DNA of 37,073 nt from positions 1-37,073 of the forward strand of contig NZ_JAQUVG010000026.1 in NCBI RefSeq assembly GCF_028693495.1, read 5' to 3'. The position numbers and the translations under genes were made by a program. The notes under the pieces are model-generated. The model had not been told where the DNA came from and did not search any database. It saw only the letters and a list, made by a program, of their open reading frames with translations. Positions 14,151 through 23,009 of the stretch are shown here, piece by piece (position 1 is the first letter of the stretch; the number at the start of each line of letters is the position of its first letter). Source of the DNA: Zoogloea sp. Lineage in GTDB: Bacteria; Pseudomonadota; Gammaproteobacteria; Burkholderiales; Rhodocyclaceae.

Positions 14151-15788
14151 ATGAAACGTACTTCCATCGCTACCAGGATCGTCTCCGGGTTTGGGCTCAT
14201 CGCCGCAATCTTCATGGTGGTCGCCATGATCGTGGTCTTCCAGTCCAGGCATATGGCGGCGGTCACGCAGAAGATCGAGGTCAGCTTCACGCCCCGGGTG
14301 GACGCCATCGTGGACCTCAACGATGCCATCCAGCGGATCCGGATTCACGTCCGGAGCGCCATCATCGAAACCGAGCCCGCTGCGCTGGCTGCCGTTGCCC
14401 GACATATCGACGAGAGCATCAGCGCTGCCGACGGGGCGCTCCAGCGCATCGAGGCCCTGGAGCAGACAACTGTACTGGGACAGGATGTGGTCCCCGAGTC
14501 CCGGAGCATCCGGGAGCAGCTCCAGCGTTTCGAGGGGGTGTCCCGCGATGTCACGCGCCTGGCGACCCAGGGGTCCCACGACGAGGCCAACCGCCTGTTC
14601 CATGAGATCCATGGGCCCTCGGCCTCCACGCTGAACGAAGCTACCCGGGCGTACATTGCCCAGGTGCGTGCTGCCAACCAGGCCGCCCTGGAGGCCCTCC
14701 AGACCAGTGCCGGCCAGATGAGCCGGGCGGTGATCGGCGGTGCCACCCTGTTTGTGCTGTGTGCGTCGGTGATCGGATTCGTCATCACCCGCAGCATCCG
14801 CAGGAAGCTGGCCGACACCCTGGCCGCGGTACAGCGGATTGCCAGTGGTGACCTGAGCACCGACCTTCATCCCTAGGGGGGGGACGAGATGGCGGCCCTG
14901 CAGCATGAGGTGCAGAGCATGCAGGCCTCCCTGCGGGACATGGTCCAGACCATCCGTCACGCCAACGTCCGCCTGCACGACGCCACCCTCCACATGTCCC
15001 ACGCAACCGATCAGGTCCGTCACGGATCGGAGTCCCAGGCTCGCCTTGCCGCCTCCATGGCCCAGTCGCTGGAAGCCTTGTCCGCTTCGATTGCCCATGT
15101 GAGCCGGCTGGGCACCGAAGCCAGCGAGACATCCTCGGTGGCCCGGGAGCATGCCTCCGTCGGCGCCCAGGGGATCGGCGCCATGGTGGAGCAGATTGTG
15201 GCGATCAGCGAGCGGATCGGGCAGAGCGCCCTGCACGCGGATCAGCTCGGGGAGGCGACGCTGCAGATCTCGGCGATCGTCAAGGTCATCCGTACCGTGG
15301 CTGAACAGACCAACCTCCTGTCCCTTAATGCAGCCATCGAGTCGGCCCGTGCGGGTGAAATGGGGCGCGGGTTTGCAGTCGTGGCTGACGAAGTGCGCAA
15401 GCTGGCCGAACAATCGGCCCATTCCGCCGTGGAGATCGCCAGCATGACGGATGCCATCCAGAGTGGTGCCCGGGAGGTTTCCGGGAAGATCCAGGCCACG
15501 GTCGTGGAGATGGAAACGGGGCTGACGGGCGCGCGCAAGGCAGGGCAGGAGATCGGTGAGATTGTGGCCAATGCCCAGACGGTCCTGAGCGTGATTACCG
15601 AGGTCTCCTCGGGTCTCAGCGAGCAGGCTACTTCCAGTCAGAAAATCGCGGGGCAGATCGAGGAGATTGTCCAGATGGTCGAAGAGCATGCGGAAGCTGC
15701 CGCCGAGGTGGCGACGGCGGCTGAAGACCTGACCAGCCTCTCTGCGGCATTGTCCACCTCGGTGGGGCGCTTCCGTCTCGCCGCTTGA
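14151..15788 (+). pseudogene. Methyl-accepting chemotaxis protein interrupted by an in-frame TAG
   Basis: The frame encodes a complete transmembrane chemoreceptor of about 545 codons but has one amber codon at 14874-14876, inside the HAMP domain. The first part (14151-14876) has a membrane segment (about residues 11-30), a helical-bundle ligand domain, a second membrane segment (about 194-214) and the start of HAMP, ending RIASGDLSTDLHP. After the stop the same frame continues with [15 protein letters not shown], the expected end of HAMP. The signalling domain follows with the hairpin tip [20 protein letters not shown] and [21 protein letters not shown] single CAG-to-TAG change would explain it. 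Both halves are otherwise well kept, so the mutation is recent, is a sequencing error, or is read through. The run of eight G's beside it does not shift the frame. Confidence 0.82.
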
Positions 15789-15882
15789 AGCCGTGTCGGA
15801 GGCCTTCGGCCAGCCGATGAAATTTCAGCCCATGTTGATTGGCTTGAGGAGGCACTCCTTCGCGAGGATGTCCGGAACCCCA

Positions 15883-15906
15883 TCACGACAGGCACGCCCG
15901 TCGTGA
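15883..15906. terminator. Hairpin between convergent chemoreceptor and azoR genes
   Basis: TCACGAC (15883-15889) pairs perfectly with GTCGTGA (15900-15906) around a 10-base loop. It lies between two convergent genes and could serve as a bidirectional terminator. There is no clear T-run on either side. Confidence 0.4.
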
Positions 15907-15921
15907 GGCGATTCCGCTGGG

Positions 15922-16521
15922 TCAGGCGATCAGGGCGTTGATGGTGGCGTCCGCGTCGGCAAAGGCCTTCTCGGCACTCTCTGCTCCCATGGCCAGACCT
16001 TCAGCGTAGATGAATTCCACGTCCGTCATACCCAGGAAGCCCAGGACGGTCTTCAGGTAGGGAACCTGGGAGTCGGTCGGGGTGTCCCGATACTTGCCGC
16101 CCCGGGCCAGGGCCACATACACCTTTTTGCCCTTGATCAGGCCTTCCGGGCCTGCCTCCGTGTACCGGAAGGTGATGCCGGCCTTGGCGATGGCATCAAT
16201 GAAGGCTTTCAGCTGGACCGAATTGCCGAAGTTGTACATGGGTACCCCCAGCACGATCACGTCGGCAGCCTGGACCTGGGCGATCAGTGCCTCGTCCAGG
16301 GCCACGCGGGCCGCCTGCTCGGGACTGCGTTGTTCGGCAGGGGTGAACAGCGCACCCAGGGCCGCTTCATCCAGGACGGGATGGGGGTGGGACGCCAGGT
16401 CGCGGAGTGCGAGGGTGGCGTCCGGGTTGCGCTCCATCAAGCGGGCGGTGACGGTATCGGCCAGGCGGGTCGAGCTGGCACCGGCGGAACGGCCGCTGGT
16501 ATTGATCTGCAGGATTTTCAT
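15922..16521 (-). CDS. azoR: FMN-dependent NADH-azoreductase
   Basis: The 199-residue flavodoxin-like protein matches AzoR. The N-terminal [20 protein letters not shown] forms the FMN phosphate loop, [20 protein letters not shown] the conserved P-M-Y-N-F flavin contact, and ALARGGKY the third FMN segment. The family reduces azo compounds and quinones with NADH by a ping-pong mechanism in the cytoplasm, and is linked to thiol and electrophile stress. It is the third gene of a compact minus-strand operon after yceI and the pirin gene (28-bp gap), so it is probably induced with them, perhaps by quinones or other electrophiles. The length is standard. Confidence 0.93.
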   Translation of the reverse strand: MKILQINTSGRSAGASSTRLADTVTARLMERNPDATLALRDLASHPHPVLDEAALGALFTPAEQRSPEQAARVALDEALIAQVQAADVIVLGVPMYNFGNSVQLKAFIDAIAKAGITFRYTEAGPEGLIKGKKVYVALARGGKYRDTPTDSQVPYLKTVLGFLGMTDVEFIYAEGLAMGAESAEKAFADADATINALIA

Positions 16522-16549
16522 GGTTGTCCTCGGAGTTTGAAGGGGAAGA

Positions 16550-17269
16550 TCAGAATTCGGGTAATTCGTTGGGACGCAGATCGAAGAGCAGTACTTCGGC
16601 CTGCTGACCCCGGCAAAAGGTGATTTCGTCCACCTGGCGCAGGCGGGCCCCGTCGCCGGCCGAGAGGGGCTGTCCGTTGACCGTCAGCGTGCCCCTGGCC
16701 AGGTGCACGTAGGCGTGGCGGTTCGGGGGCAGGGTGATGGTCTGGGCCTCAGCGCCGTCGAAGAGCCCCGCATGGACACGGACATCCTGATAAACGGAGA
16801 GGGAGCCCTCGGCACCGTCCGGGGAGATGATCAGGCGCAGGCGACCGCGTTTTTCTCCGGCACTGAAGTGCTGCTGCTGATAACGGGGGGTGACCCCGTA
16901 ACGGTTGGGCATGATCCAGATCTGCAGGAAGTGGACCTGTTCGTCCCGGGATGCGTTGTATTCGCTGTGGCGGATGCCGGTGCCTGCGCTCATCATCTGC
17001 ACGTCGCCCGGGCGGATTACCGAGCCGCTACCCATGGAGTCCTTGTGTTCCAGTGCTCCGTCGAGCACGTAGGAAAAGATCTCCATGTCCTGATGGGGAT
17101 GGCTACCGAAACCCTGACCGGCAGCCACCAGGTCGTCGTTGATCACCAGCAGGTCGGAGAAGCCGATCTGCCTGGGGTCGTGGTAATGACCGAACGAAAA
17201 GGTGTGCTGCGAATAGAGCCAGCCGAAATTGGCGATGCCACGGGCTGCGGCGGGCCTCAGTTCCATCAT
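16550..17269 (-). CDS. Pirin family protein (YhhW-type, quercetinase-like)
   Basis: The 239-residue bicupin carries the metal ligands at the same positions as E. coli YhhW: His57 and His59 in [13 protein letters not shown], and His101 and Glu103 in [10 protein letters not shown]. Other conserved parts are [20 protein letters not shown] and [18 protein letters not shown]. YhhW has quercetin 2,3-dioxygenase activity in vitro; the natural substrate is unknown. AAGGAGGT lies just upstream of the ATG. It is the middle gene of the yceI-pirin-azoR operon (15-bp gap on the yceI side). This combination suggests handling of quinone-like or aromatic electrophiles, which is an inference. Confidence 0.92.
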   Translation of the reverse strand: MMELRPAAARGIANFGWLYSQHTFSFGHYHDPRQIGFSDLLVINDDLVAAGQGFGSHPHQDMEIFSYVLDGALEHKDSMGSGSVIRPGDVQMMSAGTGIRHSEYNASRDEQVHFLQIWIMPNRYGVTPRYQQQHFSAGEKRGRLRLIISPDGAEGSLSVYQDVRVHAGLFDGAEAQTITLPPNRHAYVHLARGTLTVNGQPLSAGDGARLRQVDEITFCRGQQAEVLLFDLRPNELPEF

Positions 17270-17284
17270 GGGGACCTCCTTGGC

Positions 17285-17863
17285 TCAGCTCTTGATGGCT
17301 TCAAGGGCGACGCTGATGGTCACCCCGTCGCCCACGTGGGGAGCGTACTTGCCAGCGTTGAACTCACTGCGCTTGATCACGACCGTGGCGTCGGCACCGA
17401 TGGCGTCCTTCTTGAGCATCGGGTGAGGCATGGCCACGTAGTTCTGGATCTTGAAGGTCACCGGCTTGGTCACGCCCTTGATGGTCAGCTCGCCAGTCAC
17501 GGAAACCGGCTTCTCCCCCTTGAAGGTAACCTTGCTGGATTTGAAGGTGGCGGTGGGGTATTTGGCCGTATCCAGAAAATCTTCGCCCTGGATGTGATCG
17601 TTGAAGGTATCAAAACCGGTATCGACAGACCTGGTATCGATCACGATGTCCACCGTACCCGTCCGGGCGGCCTTGTCGAGGGTCACGGTCCCACTGGTCT
17701 TGTTGAAGCGTGACAGCTGGGTGGACATGCCGAAGTGGCTGTAGGAGAAGCGGGCGAAGCTGTGGCTGGCATCCACCGTGAAGGTGTCAGGCGCGGCGAA
17801 GGCCGGAGCGACTGCTGCAGCGGAGAGAACAATGGAGGCGGCGAAGTGGTTCAGCTTGATCAT
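17285..17863 (-). CDS. yceI: YceI-family periplasmic lipocalin-like protein
   Basis: The 192-residue protein has a clear signal peptide (MIKLNHFAASIVLSAAAVAP, cleavage after AFA). The mature part is a YceI beta-barrel: FTVDASHSFARFSYSHFGMS, then the repeated strand pattern ending YAPHVGDGVTISVALEA. The family binds long isoprenoids or amphiphiles in its cavity; the physiological ligand in bacteria is often unknown. AAAGGAGCTCACC precedes the ATG. It is the first gene of the operon with the pirin and azoR genes. An isoprenoid-quinone binder together with a quinone-reducing azoreductase would make a coherent set, but this is inference. Confidence 0.92.
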   Translation of the reverse strand: MIKLNHFAASIVLSAAAVAPAFAAPDTFTVDASHSFARFSYSHFGMSTQLSRFNKTSGTVTLDKAARTGTVDIVIDTRSVDTGFDTFNDHIQGEDFLDTAKYPTATFKSSKVTFKGEKPVSVTGELTIKGVTKPVTFKIQNYVAMPHPMLKKDAIGADATVVIKRSEFNAGKYAPHVGDGVTISVALEAIKS

Positions 17864-18279
17864 GGTGAGCTCCTTTGGGGGTTGGACGGGCAGTCATTGC
17901 CTGCCGGGCATTGGGTATGGCTGTACTGTAATCCCGTCTCCGTGTTCGAAATAGATGACAATAAGGAACTCTTGGTTGCGTTCAGTGCAACAATGCAGCT
18001 TCCGGGCAGTATGCTGACGTTTTTCCCCGTGATGGTGCTGGGGCGCTTCACTGCCGCGGCGGCACTGCTGCTGGGGAACCCGCTCCGCCGCTACCCGGCA
18101 GATTTGCTGTTTTTATGGATGGATGCACAAAAGAGGGAAAACCACCTGGCGTATTTTCACTCTTTTGGAGATATGATCATTTCCCTTGCTGCAAGCAGGG
18201 ATATAACCCTGCCCTGGCGCCTTTTGTTTGTTGCGCTGACAGCCCTTTTGACGAGCTTGATAAGCCGCGGGAAAGCTTG
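17864..18279. other. Intergenic region between divergent yceI operon and PAS chemoreceptor
   Basis: These 416 bp must hold both divergent promoters. I see a small inverted repeat GTTGC-N7-GCAAC (17975-17991), of the size a LysR-type regulator could use, but no regulator gene is next to it. An open frame on the plus strand covers the region but has no family features, and its codon use looks like a shadow. I could not place confident -35/-10 boxes. Confidence 0.4.
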
Positions 18280-19608
18280 ATGTTCTCCTCAAGATATAAA
18301 AAAAGAATCACCGAGCTCGAAGTGCAGCTTGCCGGACAGAAGGCGGTCCGTGAGGCCGTGGAGCGTTCCACCGCCGTGGTGGAGCTGGGCATCGATGGCA
18401 CGGTGCTCGATGCCAATGAAGCCTCCTGCGCCACGATGGGGTACGCCCGGGAGGCCCTGGTGGGCCAGAAACATGCGCTCCTCTGCGATCCCGCGTATGT
18501 GAATTCCGCTGCTTATCAGACGTTCTGGGGCGACCTGCGTGCCGGCCGGTTCTTTCAGGGACGCTTCCGGCGCCGGCATCATTCGGGGCGCGTGGTGTGG
18601 CTGGAGGCCACCTACAACCCGGTTCTGGATGCCGCGTCCGGAGCCGTTGCCCGGGTCTTCAAGTTTGCGACCGACATCACCGACCAGGTGGAGGAGGCCG
18701 CGAGGATGAGTGCCTTGGTGGCGGCCATCGAACGCTCCATGGCCGTCATCGAGTTTGCGCCGGATGGCACGATCCTGCGTGCCAATGACAACTTTCTCGC
18801 GACGATGGGTTATCGGCAGGAGGAGATCCTGGGGCGTCATCACCGGATGTTCTGTCTCCCGGAGCTGATTGGCAGCCCCGATTACGAAGCCTTCTGGAAC
18901 GACCTGCGCGCAGGGCGGTTCTTCAAGGGACAGTTCTGCCGCCTGAACAGGCGCGGTGGTCAGGTGTGGCTGGAGGCGGCCTACAACCCCGTTCTGGACC
19001 CCGAAGGGAAGGTTGCCCGGATCGTCAAGACGGCCTCCGACGTGACCGACCAGGTCCTCCGCCAGCAGGCCGAACGGGACAGCGCCAGCATGGCATCGGC
19101 CGCCGCCGTGGAGACCGAGCGGATCTCCGCCGAAGGTGAGGCGATCATTCTTGAAACAGTGGCAAAGATCCAGGTGATCGCCAGGGCGGTGGATGATGCG
19201 GCCCTGCAGGTCACCCGCTTGGGCGAGCGCAACGCCGAGATTTCCTCCATCACCAACACCATCAAGGAAATAGCCGACCAGACCAACCTGCTGGCCCTGA
19301 ATGCGGCCATCGAGGCGGCCCGGGCCGGCGAGTCCGGTCGTGGCTTTGCAGTGGTTGCCGACGAAGTACGCAAGCTGGCGGAGCGTACGGCCCAGTCCAC
19401 CGCAGAAATTACCCGGATGGTCTCTGCCATCGAGGCGGAAAGCCGGGCGGTCACGGCGAACATGAATGCCAGCCTGGTGCAGGTGTCGGAAGGCGTGGCC
19501 CTGGCTCACTCGGCTGGAGATGCGATCAAACTGATCCGTGAGGATGCCCATCGGGTTGTGGCCATGGTCAAGCAGATGTCCGATGCGGTGGACATGAAAA
19601 TCAGCTAA
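18280..19608 (+). CDS. Cytoplasmic double-PAS chemoreceptor (BdlA-like)
   Basis: The 442-residue protein has no membrane segment. Two PAS domains of near-identical design come first, at about residues 25-140 ([20 protein letters not shown] ... [12 protein letters not shown]) and 145-265 ([20 protein letters not shown] ... [12 protein letters not shown]). Each ends with VW-LEA-x-YNPVLD and a DITDQV/DVTDQV linker. The signalling domain follows, with [20 protein letters not shown] and [20 protein letters not shown]. This PAS-PAS-MCP layout is that of BdlA, a biofilm-dispersion regulator, and of Aer-like energy sensors. It has a short C-terminus and no CheR-docking pentapeptide. I chose the ATG at 18280; an in-frame upstream ATG at 18115 adds sequence without domain features. 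Confidence 0.88.
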   Translation: MFSSRYKKRITELEVQLAGQKAVREAVERSTAVVELGIDGTVLDANEASCATMGYAREALVGQKHALLCDPAYVNSAAYQTFWGDLRAGRFFQGRFRRRHHSGRVVWLEATYNPVLDAASGAVARVFKFATDITDQVEEAARMSALVAAIERSMAVIEFAPDGTILRANDNFLATMGYRQEEILGRHHRMFCLPELIGSPDYEAFWNDLRAGRFFKGQFCRLNRRGGQVWLEAAYNPVLDPEGKVARIVKTASDVTDQVLRQQAERDSASMASAAAVETERISAEGEAIILETVAKIQVIARAVDDAALQVTRLGERNAEISSITNTIKEIADQTNLLALNAAIEAARAGESGRGFAVVADEVRKLAERTAQSTAEITRMVSAIEAESRAVTANMNASLVQVSEGVALAHSAGDAIKLIREDAHRVVAMVKQMSDAVDMKIS

Positions 19609-19679
19609 GGCGCCTCTTGCCATCCACCCCATGGATGCAGGCCTGCCCCGCCGGGGGCATCGGGCGGGCCCAGTGCCAA

Positions 19680-21320
19680 TCAGTGGCCAGCACCACCTGG
19701 GGCTGGATCGATCCGGAAGCGGGCCACGATGGTGGTCAGTTCCCGGGAGATTTCCCGGATCCGGTCGGCCGCCACATTGGTGTGGCGAGCAGCCGTGTGG
19801 GCCTGATTCAGCAGGATGTCGATGGTGCCCACCTGTTCGACGATCTCGCTGCTGGAGCCCTGGCCGATCTGGACCAGGCGGGTGATCTCTCCCACCACCT
19901 GGATCACCTTCAGCGCCGACTGTTCGATGCTCTCGATGGCTTCGCCGGTGGAGCGGGCCAGGGTCGCGCTCTGTTCCATTTCCGTGCTGACCCGCTTCAT
20001 CAGGTCGGTGGATTCCCTGGAGGCGCCGTGGATGCTGCCGATACGCTGGTTGATCAACTCGGTGGCCGCCGCAGAACGTTCTGCCAGCTTGCGCACTTCA
20101 TCGGCCACTACGGCGAAGCCACGACCGGACTCGCCGGCCCGGGCTGCCTCGATGGCCGCGTTCAAGGCCAGCAGATTGGTCTGATCGGCGATCTGTCGAA
20201 TCTCCGACACAACGCTTTCGATTTCGCCCACCTCTCGGGCCAGGGTGAAGACTTGTCCGGAGGCGCTCTCGATATGCCTGGCGAGAGATCCGACCCGGCT
20301 GGCGGTTTCGCGGATCACCGCGCTGCGTGAGGTGGCGGTCTGGCTCGATTCCTCGGTGATCCGCCCGGCCTGACGGGTTTCCCGGTCGATTTCCAGGATG
20401 TGTTCCTGGATCGACTGGACCGCCTGCTGGATGCGCTTGGAGGAGTCGCTGCCCTCTGAGGCGATGTGTGCAACGATCTGAGCCGACTGGTGCATCTCGG
20501 CGGTCGCGTTCTCGTTGCTGCGGATGATCTGGACCATGCTGCCGAGGCTCCCCTGGAGGGTGTCGATCAGGGAGTTGAAAGCCCGCACGGACTGGCCGAT
20601 CTCATCATCCCGGGTGATCGGGACCCGCTGGGTGAAGTCCAGGGACGTGGCAATGGCGGCCATGGTGCCCTCCATCGAGCGGAGGGGGGTGACGATGTTG
20701 TGGTGGAGCCGGAAGACGAGTCCAGTCAGCACCAGCAGGGTCAGGCCTCCTGCACAGCCCAGGACCCAGATGGTTTCGGTGAGCCCCGCCTGGACCGCGT
20801 TCACCGAGCCATCCTTGTGCCGGCGTTTCTCGATCCGCAGGGTTTCGAGGATCTGTTGCAGTTCCTGCTGATATTCCGTCACGTTGGCATAGAGGCTGGC
20901 TTCGGCAAGGACCCGCTGGCCGTCCCGGGCGTGACGGACGGTTTCTGCGGTCGCCCCTTGATAGCCCTTGAGGCTCTCGGTTGCCTGATCAAGCAGGCCG
21001 ATTTCTGCTGTCGAGCTTGAAAGACTGCGGAGGGACTGAAGGGTTTCCCCCAGCTGGTCCTGCTGGGCCTGCAGCTTTTGCTCGGCCTTGGCGGCGATTT
21101 CCGGAGTGGGGGCAAAAACCAGTTCGATCAGATCAAGCTCGACCTGCTTGAGGTTGGAACCCAGGTCGGATGCCAGCAGGGCTCCGGGAATGGCGTCATC
21201 CGTGAGGTTCTGGATCAATTGTGTGTTGTGGCGGAAATGGCTGCCGCCCATGATGCCGATGGAGATCAGCAGGGTGGCCGTGATGGCAATGAGAAGGATG
21301 AGGTTGCGTCTGATGCTCAT
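19680..21320 (-). CDS. Methyl-accepting chemotaxis protein, transmembrane
   Basis: The 546-residue chemoreceptor is intact. The first membrane segment is at about residues 7-26 ([20 protein letters not shown]). A periplasmic helical domain of about 155 residues follows, resembling a four-helix bundle. The second membrane segment is at about 183-205 ([20 protein letters not shown]), then HAMP ([15 protein letters not shown] ... [12 protein letters not shown]). The signalling domain has [20 protein letters not shown] and [20 protein letters not shown] at the tip. The ligand cannot be told. Its end faces the double-PAS receptor (convergent, 71-bp gap). It is one of three receptor genes within 7 kb; no che genes are in the window, so it must feed an array encoded elsewhere. 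Confidence 0.92.
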   Translation of the reverse strand: MSIRRNLILLIAITATLLISIGIMGGSHFRHNTQLIQNLTDDAIPGALLASDLGSNLKQVELDLIELVFAPTPEIAAKAEQKLQAQQDQLGETLQSLRSLSSSTAEIGLLDQATESLKGYQGATAETVRHARDGQRVLAEASLYANVTEYQQELQQILETLRIEKRRHKDGSVNAVQAGLTETIWVLGCAGGLTLLVLTGLVFRLHHNIVTPLRSMEGTMAAIATSLDFTQRVPITRDDEIGQSVRAFNSLIDTLQGSLGSMVQIIRSNENATAEMHQSAQIVAHIASEGSDSSKRIQQAVQSIQEHILEIDRETRQAGRITEESSQTATSRSAVIRETASRVGSLARHIESASGQVFTLAREVGEIESVVSEIRQIADQTNLLALNAAIEAARAGESGRGFAVVADEVRKLAERSAAATELINQRIGSIHGASRESTDLMKRVSTEMEQSATLARSTGEAIESIEQSALKVIQVVGEITRLVQIGQGSSSEIVEQVGTIDILLNQAHTAARHTNVAADRIREISRELTTIVARFRIDPAPGGAGH

Positions 21321-21726
21321 GAAGAGGCTTCCACAGTCGGTTGCTAGGGTGGTCGGCGGGCGCAGGTCACCCGCTGCAGGAACCCGTTTATAGGCGTTGC
21401 TGCGCCCAAGCGGAAATGAAGTTTTTGTTAAGATGGCAGCTAGATGAATGCGGATTGACTGAAGATCGATGCTACTGGACCCAGCAAGGCTGTCCTCAAG
21501 CTGTAACGCCGCTCAGGCAGGCTTGCCGTGGATTGTTTACTTTCATGTGCCAGCCGGCGGCCTCCACGGACACTTGTGCCATCCCCCTCCAGCGCCCGGA
21601 TAGTTGCCGCGGCCGGATGCGTCACGAAACTGTCTGATGGTGGTCACGAAGATTTAATGCTACGCCGATAGCATTGGAAGATTATTGACCTGGTTCCCCC
21701 GTGGAGTGCGTCCGACAAGGCTTGAG
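21321..21726. other. Intergenic region between divergent chemoreceptor and ArsC-like genes
   Basis: These 406 bp lie upstream of two divergent genes. No gene, strong hairpin or confident promoter was seen. A GCCGATAG string at 21664-21671 resembles a sigma-28 -10 element, but no TAAA -35 lies at the required distance. Confidence 0.4.
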
Positions 21727-22140
21727 ATGGCGACTATCAAGAATGTATTGGTGCTGTGCAGGGAAAACGCCTGCCGTTCCCAGATGGCGGAAGCGATCCT
21801 CAATCATGATCTGGGGGATCAGGTGAGGGCGGTTTCGGCCGGGCTTCAGCCCCAATCGCGGATTTCCCAGGGTGCCCTCGATGCCCTGGCCGATGCGGGC
21901 CTGCCCACCATCGGCCTGAGCCCGAAGGCCCTCGAGCAGTTCCGGGGCCAGTCCTTCGATCTGGTGGTGACCGTCTGTGACATCGCCAAGGAACTCTGTC
22001 CCGTCTTCCCCCGCCCGACGCCGCGGATGCACATTCCCTACCCGGATCCCCGGGGAGAGCCTCTCGCAGGGTTTATCCGGGTCCGGGATGAGATCCGTGA
22101 AAGCCTCATCCCGATCGTCCGTACTGCCCTGGAGTTGTGA
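21727..22140 (+). CDS. ArsC/low-molecular-weight phosphatase family protein
   Basis: From the ATG at 21727 the product has 137 residues. It begins with the P-loop LVLCRENACRSQMAEA, a CX5R-S signature of LMW phosphatases and thioredoxin-type arsenate reductases (nucleophilic Cys at residue 10). It contains DLVVTVCDIAKELCPVFPRP and HIPYPDPRGEPLAGF, then IRVRDEIRESL, as in ArsC proteins, where VTVCD supplies a redox Cys. The loop C-R-E-N-A-C-R differs from the common C-x-G-N-S-C-R. The usual third Cys position of thioredoxin-coupled ArsC may be CP. It stands alone with no arsR, arsB or acr3 nearby, so arsenate may not be its real substrate. An in-frame start at 21685 lacks support. Confidence 0.8.
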   Translation: MATIKNVLVLCRENACRSQMAEAILNHDLGDQVRAVSAGLQPQSRISQGALDALADAGLPTIGLSPKALEQFRGQSFDLVVTVCDIAKELCPVFPRPTPRMHIPYPDPRGEPLAGFIRVRDEIRESLIPIVRTALEL

Positions 22141-22245
22141 CGGACGTCAGGGAATTGACATGAATTGATGCTCCCAGCCGCGGGGCGCCAGTGTGAAGGC
22201 CTGCACCACCATTGAGCCATTCCCGGACCCGTCGGGCTGCCGGCT

Positions 22246-22686
22246 TTACCTCTCGCAGGCCATGTGCAGCAGCCCCTGCTTGATGGCGATCTGGGTGGGG
22301 CGGTTGAAGCTTCTGGGCAGCCGGTTGCGCCGGAACCAGCGGAAGTGGGAGTGTTCCTGGTTGAGCCGGGGGGCGACCTCCCGTTCCACCTGGAGCAGGT
22401 AATAATGAAGCTGCCGCTGGCTGCCGGTCTTGCTCCCCGCCACCCGGTACAGCTTGATCAGCTGCTTCTGTTTGATCCGGATGCCCGCTTCCTCGGCCAG
22501 TTCCCGCACCAAGGCGTCCCGGGGCTCCTCACCCTCGTCGAGACGTCCCCCGAAAAAATTCCATGCGCCCGCCTTGTTCATCATGGGTGAGCGCTTGCCG
22601 AGCAGGAACTTGCCCGTTTCGGCGCAGTGGATGATTGCCCAGGCGCCCGCATCGGGAAGCCGTTTCTTCGCGCTGTCCTTGGCCAT
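22246..22686 (-). CDS. Nudix hydrolase
   Basis: The 146-residue protein has one Nudix fold with the full box at about residues 47-69: GGRLDEGEEPRDALVRELAE then EAGI, which fits G-x5-E-x7-R-E-U-x-E-E-x-G-U. Around it are AWAIIHCAETGKFLLGKRSP and FNRPTQIAIKQGL. Nudix enzymes cleave nucleoside diphosphates linked to another group, with Mg bound by the box glutamates. The substrate is not evident; the size fits mutator or Ap4A-type housecleaning enzymes. It is transcribed toward the ArsC-like gene and away from phaC. Confidence 0.9.
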   Translation of the reverse strand: MAKDSAKKRLPDAGAWAIIHCAETGKFLLGKRSPMMNKAGAWNFFGGRLDEGEEPRDALVRELAEEAGIRIKQKQLIKLYRVAGSKTGSQRQLHYYLLQVEREVAPRLNQEHSHFRWFRRNRLPRSFNRPTQIAIKQGLLHMACER

Positions 22687-23009
22687 GAATGTCTTGATTT
22701 CAGACTGAATGAGAATAAAAAGCCCTGTGCCCCCTCCCCGGGGGTCAGCTGATCGATATTACGTAATCCCCTGCTCCGGCGTTGTGACAATTGTGTGAAA
22801 GCTGTTGGGTGGGGATGGCCCCGTACCGTGCGGCATCCATTACAATGGACTGAATCATTTATCCGCCTTCTGGCGTGGCACCACCCGGTGTGACTCCGTT
22901 CTGTCACACGGCTGGCGTAGCCTGAAGGATCGACGTCTGCGCGGAATTTCAGAGCATCACGAGACGTGCGCCGGACGCCTGATGAACTCCGTTTACTGGG
23001 AGAACGAGC
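22687..23009. promoter_or_regulatory. Region between divergent Nudix and phaC genes
   Basis: These 323 bp hold the phaC leader. A 14-bp palindrome TCCATT-AC-AATGGA (22836-22849) contains TACAAT, a possible -10, but no good -35 lies before it. A small palindrome ACAATTGT lies around 22788-22795. No gene is evident here. Confidence 0.35.

Noticed and set aside
14876-14883. Eight-G run as the cause of a frameshift in the chemoreceptor
   Set aside because: Both halves are in the same frame; the break is the TAG codon, not a slip in the G run.
14103-15689. A 528-codon open frame on the minus strand
   Set aside because: Antisense to the chemoreceptor; it runs through the amber codon only because it is on the other strand. 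Composition is that of a shadow frame.
17735-18280. A 181-codon plus-strand frame upstream of the PAS chemoreceptor
   Set aside because: Its first part is antisense to yceI, it has no ribosome binding site or family match, and its codon use is atypical.
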